Source: Devosia sp. (GTDB lineage: Bacteria; Pseudomonadota; Alphaproteobacteria; Rhizobiales; Devosiaceae). Taken from it: a stretch of 64,000 nt of DNA. Below the pieces are notes generated by a model. That model saw nothing but the letters and a program-made list of their open reading frames with translations, was not told where the DNA came from and made no database searches. The stretch spans positions 1 through 64,000 of the forward strand of contig JAHCJW010000002.1 of assembly GCA_026126125.1 (NCBI GenBank), written 5' to 3'. Shown here one piece after another: positions 29,354-39,407 of this stretch (position 1 is the first letter of the stretch; each line of letters starts with the position of its first letter). The position numbers were made by a program, and so were the translations under genes.

Positions 29354-30583
29354 TCAGGTCGTCGGATCGGCGACGCTGAGATGGGGCGAAACGGTATCGA
29401 GCAGCGGCAACGCGGCCGCGCCCAAGGCGGCGGTGAGCAAGCCGGTCTGGCCACGCAGGACGCGCGGCAGGGAACGCTGGCCGCGGGTCGCAACCGAAAC
29501 GGGCAAAGGCGAGAGAGCGTTGATAACCGAATCGAACACCGAGTCGGGCAGGCCGCCGCCAAAAATCACCGTTTCTGGATCGAAGATATTTTCCAGCAGG
29601 GCAACGGTGGGCGCCAGATAATCGGCGGCCATGGCGATCCAGTCGTTGAGCGACTGGTCGTTATTGTCGTGCAGTTTCTGGATATCTTCGACGCTGGCGG
29701 TGTAGATGCCGGACATGGCGAGGCGTTCGCGCAGCGCGAATACGGAAACGAAGCGCTCCAACGCACCAGCGGGGCCATAGACGGCCCGTCCCTTGCGCGG
29801 GGTCAGGCCGATATGGCCGATTTCGCCGGCATTGCCGAACGCGCCGCGCAGCGGGCGGCCATCCTGAATGACCCCGAGGCCCAGACCAACACCAAAATAG
29901 AGGTAACAGAAATTGCTGAGCTGACGGCCTGCGCCATAAAGGCGCTCGCCCACAACGGCGGCGGTGGCGTCGTTTTCCACAACCACATGCTGGCCGGTGG
30001 CCTTGGCGAATAGCTGGACCGGGTCAACGCCCGTCCAACCCGGTAGCGTGGCCGGACCAACCGAGCTCATGCCTTCGATCTCGAAGGGACCGGGCATCAC
30101 CACGCCGATGCCCAGCAGAGAACTGCTGCTGGCGCCAAGCGAGGCCTGAAGCTTGTGCACTTCATTGGCAGCCAGCCCCGGAACAACATCGGGACCCTGG
30201 CTATCGGGCGTCAGATCGACGATCGACTGGCCACGAATGCCGCCGGAAAGGTCGAGCAACACGGTGACCATGTGGTCGGCCGCAACTTCGATCCCGGCGG
30301 TGAGCGGACCGTTTGGATTGACGGCGAACTGAATGGGAGGCTGGCCTCGACCGGAGCGCAGGCGGCCCAACTCGATCAGCAGGCCCTCTTCAAGCAGTTC
30401 CTCAACAATATTGGCAACGGCCTGCGGGGTCAGCTGCGCGCGACGTGCGATCTCGGTGCGCCCAAGATGCTCATGCATACGGATCACTTCGAGCACGACA
30501 CGACGATTATGAGCCCGGTTGCGTTCCGGATTGGAGCCGATGGCCACGCGCTGGCGCAGGATTTTCTTGCTGCGACTGTTCAC
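29354..30583 (-). CDS. ROK-family transcriptional repressor
   Basis: 409 residues. A winged helix (about 30-85, LGRTEIARRAQLTPQAVANI) precedes a ROK domain with VVENDATAAVVGERLYGAG and the GHIGL segment. The start chosen is GTG 30583, with GGAGGG 8 nt upstream; an ATG at 30610 is in frame but has no ribosome site. It is the first gene of one arm of a divergent locus. Two perfect palindromes (30690-30741) in the shared promoter region are its probable operators, which would make it a sugar-responsive repressor of both arms, including itself. Confidence 0.9.
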   Translation of the reverse strand: MNSRSKKILRQRVAIGSNPERNRAHNRRVVLEVIRMHEHLGRTEIARRAQLTPQAVANIVEELLEEGLLIELGRLRSGRGQPPIQFAVNPNGPLTAGIEVAADHMVTVLLDLSGGIRGQSIVDLTPDSQGPDVVPGLAANEVHKLQASLGASSSSLLGIGVVMPGPFEIEGMSSVGPATLPGWTGVDPVQLFAKATGQHVVVENDATAAVVGERLYGAGRQLSNFCYLYFGVGLGLGVIQDGRPLRGAFGNAGEIGHIGLTPRKGRAVYGPAGALERFVSVFALRERLAMSGIYTASVEDIQKLHDNNDQSLNDWIAMAADYLAPTVALLENIFDPETVIFGGGLPDSVFDSVINALSPLPVSVATRGQRSLPRVLRGQTGLLTAALGAAALPLLDTVSPHLSVADPTT

Positions 30584-30669
30584 TGTGTCCGGCCCTCCAA
30601 ACTCACGCATACACGACGTGGAAAAATCAGACTAGACGCCAAACAGAATAACTCAAGTAGATTATTTTA

Positions 30670-30675
30670 TTGACA
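30670..30675 (+). promoter_or_regulatory. Candidate -35 of the sugar uptake operon
   Basis: A consensus TTGACA follows an AT-rich tract. The matching -10 is not obvious; it would fall at the first ATCTC-N6-GAGAT operator. Confidence 0.4.
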
Positions 30676-30689
30676 AGCCGGTGTCGCAT

Positions 30690-30741
30690 ATCTCACGCTA
30701 GAGATGGATTGGCGGTCGTGCGCCTATCTCGCACCAGAGAT
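30690..30741. promoter_or_regulatory. Two tandem operators ATCTC-N6-GAGAT
   Basis: Site 1 is ATCTCACGCTAGAGAT (30690-30705) and site 2 is ATCTCGCACCAGAGAT (30726-30741). Both have perfect 5-bp arms with a 6-nt spacer and are 36 bp apart, in a direct-repeat arrangement (TATCTC in both). They lie between TTGACA (30670-30675) and the ATG of the binding-protein gene at 30780, so binding would block transcription of the uptake operon. The divergent ROK gene encodes the likely binder. Confidence 0.75.
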
Positions 30742-30779
30742 GACCACTGAGGGATCGGTGGCTTTAAGAGAGGGATTGA

Positions 30780-32018
30780 ATGTTCACCAAAGCAAAGATG
30801 GCTGCGCTGGCAGCAAGCATCAGCTTTCTCGCCCTGAGCTCTGCCCAGGCCGTGGAAATTGAATATTGGCAGTATGTGTTCGACAGCCGCGTCCAGGCCA
30901 TGGACAAGCTGATCGCGAACTTCCAGGCAGCAAACCCGGACATCACCGTCAAGCACACCACCTTCCCCTATGCCGACTACCAGACCCGCGTCGTCGCGGC
31001 CAAGGTTGCGGGCCAGGGCCCCGATGTTGTGCAGCTGTTCTACGGCTGGACCGACCAGTTCGTGAATGGCGGCCTGATCAAGCCGCTCGACCCGGCCGTG
31101 TTCCCGCATGACGAGATCGAATCCGAGTTTTTCCCGATCGTTTCGGCGATGAAGCGCGGCGAAGACTATTACGGCCTGCCCACTGCCGTGCGCTCGCTCG
31201 CCCTGTTCTACAACAAGGCCCTGCTCGATGAAGCCGGTGTCCAGCCGCCGAGCACGCTCGATGAGTTGCTGGCTGTCGCCGAGGCCACCACCAAGCGCGA
31301 TGGTGGCGGCAACATCACCACGGCCGGCATCACCATGGATATGGCTGGCCAGGACCACCATTGGTGGCGCGAGACCCTGATCCGCCAGTTTGGCGGCGCT
31401 CCCTACGACGCTGAAGGCAATGTCGCCTATGACGACGCGGCCGGCGCTGCGGCGCTGAAGTTCTACACCGACCTTCAGACCGAGCATAAGGTCGGCCTCA
31501 TCGGCTTCATGGACGAAGGCCAGGCTGCATTCCGCGCCGGCATGGCCGCCATGACCATCGACGGCACCTTCCGTCTCGGGGCTTTTGCCAACAACCCGTT
31601 CGAATGGGGCGTGGTGGAACTGCCGGCCAATGCCGAAGGCCTCAAGTCCAACTATTCGAGCTATTTCGCCAACGCCATCGGCGCGACCGCCGAGGGTGAA
31701 GAGCTGGAAGCCGCCCAGAAGTTCCTCGCCTATATCTCCTCGCCCGAAGCGATGGAAATCTGGCTCGCAACCGTGGGTGAACTCCCTGCTCGCCGCGACG
31801 TCGCCCTGACCGAAGCCAATCTGGCCGACCCGATCCGTGGCCCGTTCCTCAAGGGCCTCGAATACGCGCAGACCACCCGCTTCTATGACGAAGCCGCACA
31901 GCGCCAGACTTCGATCGACATGGTCAACCGCGTTCTGCTCGAGGGCCAGTCGATCGAGGATTCGATCGCTCAGGCCGCTGCTGCCGAACAGGGCATCATC
32001 GACGCCGGTCGTCAGTAA
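30780..32018 (+). CDS. Sugar ABC importer substrate-binding protein (family 1, UgpB/MalE-like)
   Basis: 412 residues with a Sec signal peptide (cleavage after SSAQA, about residue 24). The mature part starts VEIEYWQYVFDSR and has the aromatic-rich sugar-binding style of this family (QLFYGWTDQF, AGQDHHWW). Periplasmic. It is the first gene of an operon with two permeases, a lyase, an ATPase, a kinase and a deaminase; the downstream enzymes suggest an amino-sugar-containing ligand. A strong hairpin follows the gene, as in malE-malF. Confidence 0.93.
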   Translation: MFTKAKMAALAASISFLALSSAQAVEIEYWQYVFDSRVQAMDKLIANFQAANPDITVKHTTFPYADYQTRVVAAKVAGQGPDVVQLFYGWTDQFVNGGLIKPLDPAVFPHDEIESEFFPIVSAMKRGEDYYGLPTAVRSLALFYNKALLDEAGVQPPSTLDELLAVAEATTKRDGGGNITTAGITMDMAGQDHHWWRETLIRQFGGAPYDAEGNVAYDDAAGAAALKFYTDLQTEHKVGLIGFMDEGQAAFRAGMAAMTIDGTFRLGAFANNPFEWGVVELPANAEGLKSNYSSYFANAIGATAEGEELEAAQKFLAYISSPEAMEIWLATVGELPARRDVALTEANLADPIRGPFLKGLEYAQTTRFYDEAAQRQTSIDMVNRVLLEGQSIEDSIAQAAAAEQGIIDAGRQ

Positions 32019-32036
32019 GCCTAACGTCAAACCATA

Positions 32037-32067
32037 GATCGGTGGCGGCGTGGCGCCGCCACCGATC
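32037..32067 (+). promoter_or_regulatory. Intercistronic hairpin between binding protein and permease genes
   Basis: GATCGGTGGCGGCG and CGCCGCCACCGATC form a perfect 14-bp stem with a TGG loop, 19 nt after the stop codon. There is no T-run, so complete termination is unlikely. It probably protects the binding-protein mRNA and lowers expression of the membrane genes, as REP elements do in malE-malF. Confidence 0.75.
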
Positions 32068-32089
32068 ATCGGCTTCCCAAGGAGCGATC

Positions 32090-33022
32090 ATGGCGTCGGC
32101 AAACGCAACTTCCCCCGCAGGCCCGTCTCGCTTTTGGGATCGCCTGAATATCAGCACCAAGCGTTTGATCTGGGCCTGGGCCTTTCTGGCTCTGCCCATT
32201 CTGTTCTACGCTGGCATCCGCTTTTACCCCACCTTCCAGGCCTTCTGGCTGTCCCTGACCAATTGGGACCTGCTGCGGCCGGCCCAATTCATCGGCCTGG
32301 CGAACTATCAGAAAATGTTCGCCGATCCGATCTTCTGGAAAGTGTTTCAGAACACCTTCCTCTATCTCATCATCGGCACGCCGATCAGCCTGCTGATCTC
32401 GTTTGTGATCGCCTATTACCTTGACCGCGTTAAGGTGATGCACGGCTTCATTCGGGCGCTCTATTTCCTGCCCTATTTGACCACGGCCGCGGCCATGGGC
32501 TGGGTATGGCGCTGGTTCTATCAGCCGGTTCCGATCGGTGTGATCAACAGCTTTCTCTCCACGCTCGGCATTGCTCAGCAGCCGTTCCTGCGCTCGGTCG
32601 ATCAGGCGCTGATTTCCATCCTTATTCCGGCAATCTGGGCGGGCCTTGGCTTCCAGATCATCATCTTCATGGCCGGTCTGCGCGCCATTCCCTCAACCTT
32701 CTACGAAGCCGCGCGCATCGACGGGCTGGGGGAATGGGCAATCCTGCGCAAGATCACCATTCCGCTGCTGAAGCCGACAACCGTTTTCCTGGTCGTGTTT
32801 TCGTCCATCGGCTTCCTGCGCATTTTCGACCAGGTCTACAACATGACCACCAATGATCCGGGCGGGCCGCTGAACGCGACCAAACCGCTGGTGCTCATGA
32901 TCTATCAGACCGCCTTCTCCTCCTATCAGATGGGCTATGCCGCGGCGCAGACCGTGGTTCTGTTCACCATCCTGCTCATCGTCTCGCTGCTCCAGCTTTA
33001 CGTGCTGAGGGAAAAGAAATGA
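32090..33022 (+). CDS. Sugar ABC importer permease 1 (UgpA/MalF type)
   Basis: 310 residues, six membrane helices. The ATPase-docking loop is EAARIDGLGEWAILRKITIP. Start at ATG 32090 with AAGGAG 6 nt upstream. It overlaps the next permease by 4 nt (ATGA). Confidence 0.92.
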   Translation: MASANATSPAGPSRFWDRLNISTKRLIWAWAFLALPILFYAGIRFYPTFQAFWLSLTNWDLLRPAQFIGLANYQKMFADPIFWKVFQNTFLYLIIGTPISLLISFVIAYYLDRVKVMHGFIRALYFLPYLTTAAAMGWVWRWFYQPVPIGVINSFLSTLGIAQQPFLRSVDQALISILIPAIWAGLGFQIIIFMAGLRAIPSTFYEAARIDGLGEWAILRKITIPLLKPTTVFLVVFSSIGFLRIFDQVYNMTTNDPGGPLNATKPLVLMIYQTAFSSYQMGYAAAQTVVLFTILLIVSLLQLYVLREKK

Positions 33023-33876
33023 CCGCCATCACCGAAACCAGGGAATTGGCGGCCAATCGCCGCGACATTCGCCCCGGCCGCATCATCGCCTGGACCCTGC
33101 TGCTGATCGGCGGGCTGATCATGATCACGCCTTTGCTGTTCATGTTCTCGACCTCACTCAAGACCTCAGGCCAGGTCTATGACCTGCGCCTGATCCCGGC
33201 AGCGCCGACATTTGAAAACTACATCAAGGTTCTGGGCGATGGCCGCTTCATGCGGTGGTTCCTCAACTCGACCTTCATCGCGCTGACCGTCACGCTCTCC
33301 AACGTGTTCTTCGACAGCCTTGTCGGCTATACGCTGGCCAAGTTCGAGTTCCGTGGCCGCTATTTCATTTTCCTCGCCATTCTCTCGACCCTAATGATCC
33401 CGACCGAAATGCTGGTGATCCCGTGGTATCTGATGTCAAGCCAGCTTGGATGGATCGACAGCTATTGGGGCATCATGTTCCCCGGTATGATGACGGCCTT
33501 CGGCACTTTCCTGATGAAGCAGTTCTTCGAGGGCGTGCCCAACGACTTCCTCGAAGCGGCACGTGTCGATGGGCTCAACGAGTTTACCATCTGGTGGAAG
33601 ATCGCCATGCCCATGGTTGTGCCCGCCATCTCGGCTCTGGCCATCTTCACCTTCCTTGGCAATTGGACCGCGTTCTTCTGGCCGCTGATCGTGACCACCT
33701 CCAAGGAGCTTTATACGCTGCCCGTGGGCATCTCGAGCTTCTCGGCGGAATCGTCCATTCAGTGGGAGCTGATCATGACCGGCGCCGCCATCGGCACCAT
33801 CCCCACGCTCCTCGTGTTCCTGGCTCTGCAGCGGTTTATCGTGCGCGGCGTCATGCTGGCCGGCCTCAAGGGTTAA
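33019..33876 (+). CDS. Sugar ABC importer permease 2 (UgpE/MalG type)
   Basis: 285 residues, six membrane helices. The docking loop is EAARVDGLNEFTIWWKIAMP. It forms the membrane channel with the product of the preceding gene. The lyase gene starts 3 nt after its stop. Confidence 0.92.
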   Translation: MTAITETRELAANRRDIRPGRIIAWTLLLIGGLIMITPLLFMFSTSLKTSGQVYDLRLIPAAPTFENYIKVLGDGRFMRWFLNSTFIALTVTLSNVFFDSLVGYTLAKFEFRGRYFIFLAILSTLMIPTEMLVIPWYLMSSQLGWIDSYWGIMFPGMMTAFGTFLMKQFFEGVPNDFLEAARVDGLNEFTIWWKIAMPMVVPAISALAIFTFLGNWTAFFWPLIVTTSKELYTLPVGISSFSAESSIQWELIMTGAAIGTIPTLLVFLALQRFIVRGVMLAGLKG

Positions 33877-33879
33877 GCA

Positions 33880-35387
33880 ATGACCGATCCCCGTCTTTCC
33901 GATACTTCCGTCTTTCCGGACCCCGTTTACAAAAAGACCGTTCTGGCGCCGCTGTTTGATGGCGCCAAGAACCACCATGTCGAGGGCTTCCGCGCCATTG
34001 ACCGCGCGCACCTGGTGATGCTGGCCGAAACCGGCATTGTCGGAGCCGATCAGGCCAGCGCCATTGCCAAGGCGCTCGATAGTATCGATGCCGAAATCGA
34101 GCCATCCGAACTGGTCTATACCGGCGAGGTGGAAGACTTCTTCTTCCTCATCGAGAAAGAACTAAAGAAGCGCGTCGGCCCGGATCTGGGAGGACGCCTG
34201 CACACGGCGCGCTCGCGCAACGATATCGACCACACCCTGTTCAAGCTCGGCCTGCGCGAACGGCTCAATGTGCTGATCGGCAAGGCGCTGGCCCTGCATA
34301 AGGCCCTGATCGAGGCCGCCGAGCGGGAAAAGGACACGCTGATCGTGGCCTATACCCATGGCCAGCCGGCGCAACCGACCACTTTCGGGCACTATCTCTC
34401 GGCCATTGTGGAATTCGTCGAGCGCGACATCGGGCGGCTGTTCGATGCCTATGCCATCGTCGATCTCTCGCCCATGGGCGCCGCCGCGATCACGACGACC
34501 GGCTTTCCAACCGACCGGGCGCGCGTTGCCGAGCTGCTCGGTTTTGCCGGCCCGCTACAGAATTCCTATTCCTGCATTGCCGGGGTCGATTACATCACCT
34601 CGACCTATTCGGCGATCGAGCTGATGTTCCTCCATCTTGGCCGTCCCATCCAGGACTTCCAGGTCTGGACCAGTTTCGAGGTTGGACAGATCTATGTGCC
34701 CAATAGCCTGGTGCAGATCTCCTCCATCATGCCGCAGAAGCGCAATCCGGTGCCCATCGAGCATTTGCGCCATCTGGCCAGCCAGACCGTGGGCAGGGCT
34801 CATGCCATGCTGACGGTGATGCACAATACGCCCTTCACCGACATGAATGACAGCGAAGGCGAAACCCAGTCCATGGGCTATGGCGCCTTTGACAGCGCTT
34901 ATCGGGTGCTGGACCTGCTGGCGGCTCTGGTCGGTCAGATCCGCATCGATCCGGCACGGGTGGCGCAGAATATCCGCCGCTCCTGCATCACCATCACCGA
35001 ACTGGCCGACAGCCTGGTGCGGCGGGAAGGCCTGTCCTTCCGCGAGGGGCACGAAATTGCCGCGGCGGTCGCCAAGGCCGTCGTGGCCATGGGCGGCGAT
35101 CTGATGAGCGATGGCTATGGCCCGTTCGGTGCTGCCTTTGAACAGGCAACCGGCCGCACCTCGAGCCTCGACGCGGCAACATTCGCCGAGCTGGTCTCGC
35201 CTGAATACTTCGTTGCCGTCCGCACGCGCTTCGGTGGCCCGGCACCGGAGCCGCTGCTGGCGGCCATCGCCGGATACAAGGACCGCTCGGCCCAATTGAA
35301 CGAACAATTTCAAACTCTGCTGCGCCGTCAGTCCGATGCCGCGCGCCTGCTCAAAGAGCGTTTCGACGCATTGAAGGGAACAGCCTG

Positions 35388-35388
<1 letters not shown>
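33880..35388 (+). CDS. Aspartase/fumarase-superfamily C-N lyase (argininosuccinate-lyase-like, EDDS-lyase type)
   Basis: 502 residues. It has the superfamily regions GGRLHTARSRNDID, THGQPAQPTTFGHY and the flexible catalytic loop QISSIMPQKRNPVPIEH (serines 281-282). The pattern SSIMPQKRNP with HNTPF and TITELAD matches, from memory, the ethylenediamine-disuccinate lyase subgroup found in Hyphomicrobiales more than biosynthetic ArgH (which usually has SSLMPQKKNPD). This subgroup removes fumarate from N-substituted aspartates. Its position inside a sugar-uptake operon, between permease and ATPase genes with a 1-nt overlap to the latter, argues against arginine synthesis. Inference: it splits an imported aspartate-amine adduct, possibly an amino-sugar adduct, into fumarate and an amine. 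Confidence 0.85.
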
Positions 35389-36451
<1,063 letters not shown>

Positions 36452-36455
<4 letters not shown>

Positions 36456-37351
36456 GTTCAACACCTTCCAAAGCCAAGGCTGTGCTCAGCCTCGGCCGTA
36501 TCTATTGCGACATGGTGTTTCGCGGTCTCGATGAGATGCCGCAATTGGGCCGCGAGCTGTTCGCGCGCGATTTCACCATGACGCCGGGCGGCGGCGCTCT
36601 TATCACTGCCGCGCATCTGTCGGCAGGCGGGCGGGCTTCGGCTTTGCTGGCTCGTTTCGGCACCGACGCCCTCTCCATGGCGCTGGCCGGCCAGATCGAG
36701 GCGCTGGGGCTGGACCTTCAGTTCCTCGATCGCCACGAAACCGCTGGCCCGCAAATGACCGTGGTGATGGTCAAGGACAATGATCGGGCCTTTCTGTCCC
36801 GGCGGGCTGGGCATGCGCGCCCGGCCAGCTTCGAGGACGCGCTGGCCTGGCCCGAGGCGGGGCACCTGCATATTGCCGAATACGCGACCTTGCATGAAAT
36901 GCGCGATGCGATCAGCGCGGCCAAGGCCAGGGGGCTCACCATCTCGCTCGACCCGAGTTGGGATGATGAGCTGATCCGCGATCCGCTTTTCTTCGAGCGA
37001 ACCACCGGTGTCGATATTTTCCTGCCCAATCAGGAAGAGGCCCGGGCCTTGACCGGGCGCGAAGACCCACGCGAAGGCTTGGCGATCCTGGCGCAGCATT
37101 TCCCCATAGTCGCCCTCAAATGTGGTGGCGATGGCGCCATGCTGGCCATGGATGGGAAGGTGATCTCTCTGCCCAGTCCACAGGTTCGTGTCATCGACAC
37201 GACCGGTGCCGGCGACGCCTTCAATGCGGGCTTCCTTAATGCCTGGCTTGATGGCGCGGAGCCTGAGGCCTGTCTTGCAGCGGCCATTGGCGCCGGTTCC
37301 TGCTCCGTACAGGCATCGGGTGGCACCGGCTCGCTTGTCGGCCTTGCTTAG
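36452..37351 (+). CDS. PfkB-family sugar kinase
   Basis: 299 residues. The PfkB signature DTTGAGDAFNAGF (catalytic Asp) is near residue 250, and a Gly-rich N-terminal motif TPGGGALITAAHLSAGG binds the sugar. It transfers phosphate from ATP to a hydroxyl of the imported sugar. The next gene encodes a glucosamine-6-phosphate deaminase-like protein, so the substrate may be glucosamine or a related amino sugar; other PfkB targets cannot be excluded. Confidence 0.9.
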
Positions 37352-37380
37352 TCCTATCTCCATCGCCTATGCCTGGAAGC

Positions 37381-38124
37381 ATGATGATGACCAAACCTGA
37401 ATTCCGTGTGTTCCCCACGGCACAAGCGACCACCCATGCAGTTGCGGCTCACCTCGCCGCTGCCCTCAAGCAACACCCTGCCCTGCGCCTGGGCCTTGCC
37501 ACCGGCAATACTTTCGTGCCGGTCTATGCCGCACTCGTCGATCTCTACCGGGCGGGGGGCTTTTCCTTTGCCCAGAGCATGAGTTTCAATCTCGACGAGT
37601 ATATCGGCCTGCCCCCAGAGCATCCTGCCTCGTTCGGGGCCTATATGCGGCGGCATTTCTTCGACCATGTCGATATGCCCGCCGGCAAGGGACGGCTTCC
37701 CATTGTCGAGGGCGATATCGATCAGGCGTGCCAGGATTACGAGGCGGCCATCGCCGCTTCGGGAGGCATCGACCTGCAAGTGCTCGGCATTGGCCGCAAT
37801 GGCCATATCGGTTTCAATGAGCCGGGCTCGGCCTTCGACAGCCGAACCCGCCAGATCGACCTGGCCCCATCCACCCTTGAAGCCAATCAGGGCGACTTCC
37901 CGCCCACGGAGAGCGTACCGCCATCGGCGGTCACCATGGGCATCGGCACCATTCTCGATGCCCGGGAAATCGTGCTGGTCGCGAATGGGGCCTCCAAGGC
38001 GGAAGCGCTCCGCGCCGCATTCCTGGCACAGCCATCGACCGACTGCCCTGCCTCCGCCCTTCAGTCGCATGGCAGGGTTCTGGTATTCTGTGACGAGGCC
38101 GCGGCCGAAAAACTGGATCGCTGA
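37381..38124 (+). CDS. nagB: Glucosamine-6-phosphate deaminase/isomerase family protein (NagB-like)
   Basis: 247 residues. It has the NagB motifs LATGNT, SFNLDEYIGL (catalytic Asp), GIGRNGHIGFNEPGS (ring-opening His and Glu) and TMGIGTI. The expected reaction is GlcN6P to fructose-6-phosphate plus ammonia. Start: GGAAG precedes three consecutive ATGs (37381, 37384, 37387). It is the last gene of the uptake operon, 30 nt after the kinase. An IS630 element lies about 200 nt downstream. Confidence 0.9.
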   Translation: MMMTKPEFRVFPTAQATTHAVAAHLAAALKQHPALRLGLATGNTFVPVYAALVDLYRAGGFSFAQSMSFNLDEYIGLPPEHPASFGAYMRRHFFDHVDMPAGKGRLPIVEGDIDQACQDYEAAIAASGGIDLQVLGIGRNGHIGFNEPGSAFDSRTRQIDLAPSTLEANQGDFPPTESVPPSAVTMGIGTILDAREIVLVANGASKAEALRAAFLAQPSTDCPASALQSHGRVLVFCDEAAAEKLDR

Positions 38125-38273
38125 TCGGCGGCGAGACGACAAACCTCCATGCATTGCCGCCCGACAGTCGCAACATTTGCGGCCCGCCGGGCGGCGATCC
38201 ACGCCCTAGCTAAAGCCCCATCCGCCGCCTGCTAGATTGACGCGCAAGATCGAGGATAACGAGACAGCGTCCA

Positions 38274-38311
38274 GCAAGCGTATCGGCGGCCGGCAAGCGT
38301 ATCGGCGGCCG
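38274..38311. repeat. Two perfect copies of a 19-nt direct repeat
   Basis: GCAAGCGTATCGGCGGCCG occurs at 38274-38292 and 38293-38311, followed by a 5-nt start of a third copy. It is immediately outside the left end of the IS element. The rest of 38125-38319 shows nothing recognisable. Confidence 0.85.
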
Positions 38312-38397
38312 GCAAATTAAAGCATGTCGCGGGTTAACGGATTCGGGATTCCCGGCGGGGTGGATTGGTGCTTCACTGCGGTTGAAGGAGAACCGCG

Positions 38398-38805
38398 ATG
38401 GGCAAGCCGTATCCACTGGAGTTGCGTAGTCGTGTTGTTGCGTTTGTCGAGGAAGGCCATAGCAATCGGGAGGCATCGCGACACTTCCGTGTTTCGCCTC
38501 GATTTGTGAACAATCTGATCCATCTCAAGGCCGAAACGGGCTCGCTTGCGGCACGCCGGCAAGGTCACGGCATGGGCGGGGGCAAGCTTGCCGGGCATAC
38601 CGCGTTTGTGCTCCAGCGCCTGGAGGAGAACGGCGATCTGACGCTGGATGAGTTGTGCATCGAACTTGGAGGGCGCGGCGTAAGCGTTCACCGCTCCAAT
38701 GTCGGGCGTCTGCTGCACCGGCTTGGCCTCAGTCCCAAAAAAAGAGCTTACGGGCCAGCGAGCAGCGCCGCCCAGATATCCGGGACGCGCGCCACCATTG
38801 GATGA
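38398..38805 (+). CDS. IS630-family transposase, N-terminal frame (orfA)
   Basis: 135 residues in this frame, of which about the first 114 belong to the transposase: a homeodomain-like helix-turn-helix (LRSRVVAFVEEGHSNREASR) and a second winged-helix segment that bind the terminal repeats. The frame is left at the A7 run 38737-38743, where a -1 shift leads into the catalytic frame; the remaining residues are a dead-end tail. AAGGAG lies 7 nt before the ATG. Confidence 0.88.
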   Translation: MGKPYPLELRSRVVAFVEEGHSNREASRHFRVSPRFVNNLIHLKAETGSLAARRQGHGMGGGKLAGHTAFVLQRLEENGDLTLDELCIELGGRGVSVHRSNVGRLLHRLGLSPKKRAYGPASSAAQISGTRATIG

Positions 38806-39353
38806 CGGCCCGCAAGCCCTTCTTCGCCAAAGCATTGGCACGTCTGGTCTTTATCGATGAAACCTCGACCAATACCAGACTGACCAAGCAAAGCGGCTGG
38901 TCGCCCAGGGGCGAGCGCTACCGCAGCCATGCCCCATTCGGCGGCTGGAAGACGCAGACCTTCATCGCCGGTCTGCGCTGCTACGGTATGGTCGCGCCGT
39001 GGATCATCGATGCACCGATGAACAGGGCCCGCTTCGAGGTCTATATCGAGACCCAACTTGCACCCACTCTCTCGCCTGGCGACATCGTCATCCTCGACAA
39101 TGTCGCCTTCCACAAGAGCGAACGCGCCGCCGAACTGGTGCGCCAGCGCGGCGCCTGGCTTCTGCCGCTGCCGGCTTACTCGCCCGATCTCAATCCCATC
39201 GAGATGGCCTTCTCAAAACTCAAGACAGTGCTGCGAAAGCGCGCCGCAAGATCCTTCGACGCCATCTGCAATGCCCTCAAGGACATCTGTGACCTCTTTG
39301 AACCACAGCAGTGCAGGAATTACTTCAAAGCTGCTGGATATGAGGCCGATTAA
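38655..39353 (+). CDS. IS630-family transposase, catalytic frame (orfB, reached by -1 frameshift)
   Basis: The useful part begins at about 38741 (KSLRASEQRRPDIRDARHHW). It contains the DDE triad: Asp in LVFIDETSTNTRL, Asp in IVILDNVAFHKS and Glu in SPDLNPIEMAFSKLK. Residues encoded before 38741 only shadow orfA. Full transposase requires slippage at CCCAAAAAAAG, as in other members of the family, and no other lesion is visible, so the element may be active. Confidence 0.88.
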   Translation: MHRTWRARRKRSPLQCRASAAPAWPQSQKKSLRASEQRRPDIRDARHHWMTARKPFFAKALARLVFIDETSTNTRLTKQSGWSPRGERYRSHAPFGGWKTQTFIAGLRCYGMVAPWIIDAPMNRARFEVYIETQLAPTLSPGDIVILDNVAFHKSERAAELVRQRGAWLLPLPAYSPDLNPIEMAFSKLKTVLRKRAARSFDAICNALKDICDLFEPQQCRNYFKAAGYEAD

Positions 39354-39407
39354 ACGCGACACGCTTTAAGCGAAATCGCGCTCAGAACGCCTGGGCGCCG
39401 ACCGGCT

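Larger units (their letters stand above)
38320..39366 (+). mobile_element. IS630-family insertion sequence, complete
   Basis: About 1047 bp. Left end AAGCATGTCGCGGGTTAA; right end, reverse-complemented, AAGCGTGTCGCGTTTAA. The element is flanked by TA on both sides (38318-38319 and 39367-39368), the target duplication expected of IS630/mariner-type elements. Two overlapping frames encode the transposase. It lies between nagB and the convergent amidohydrolase gene and interrupts neither. Confidence 0.88.
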
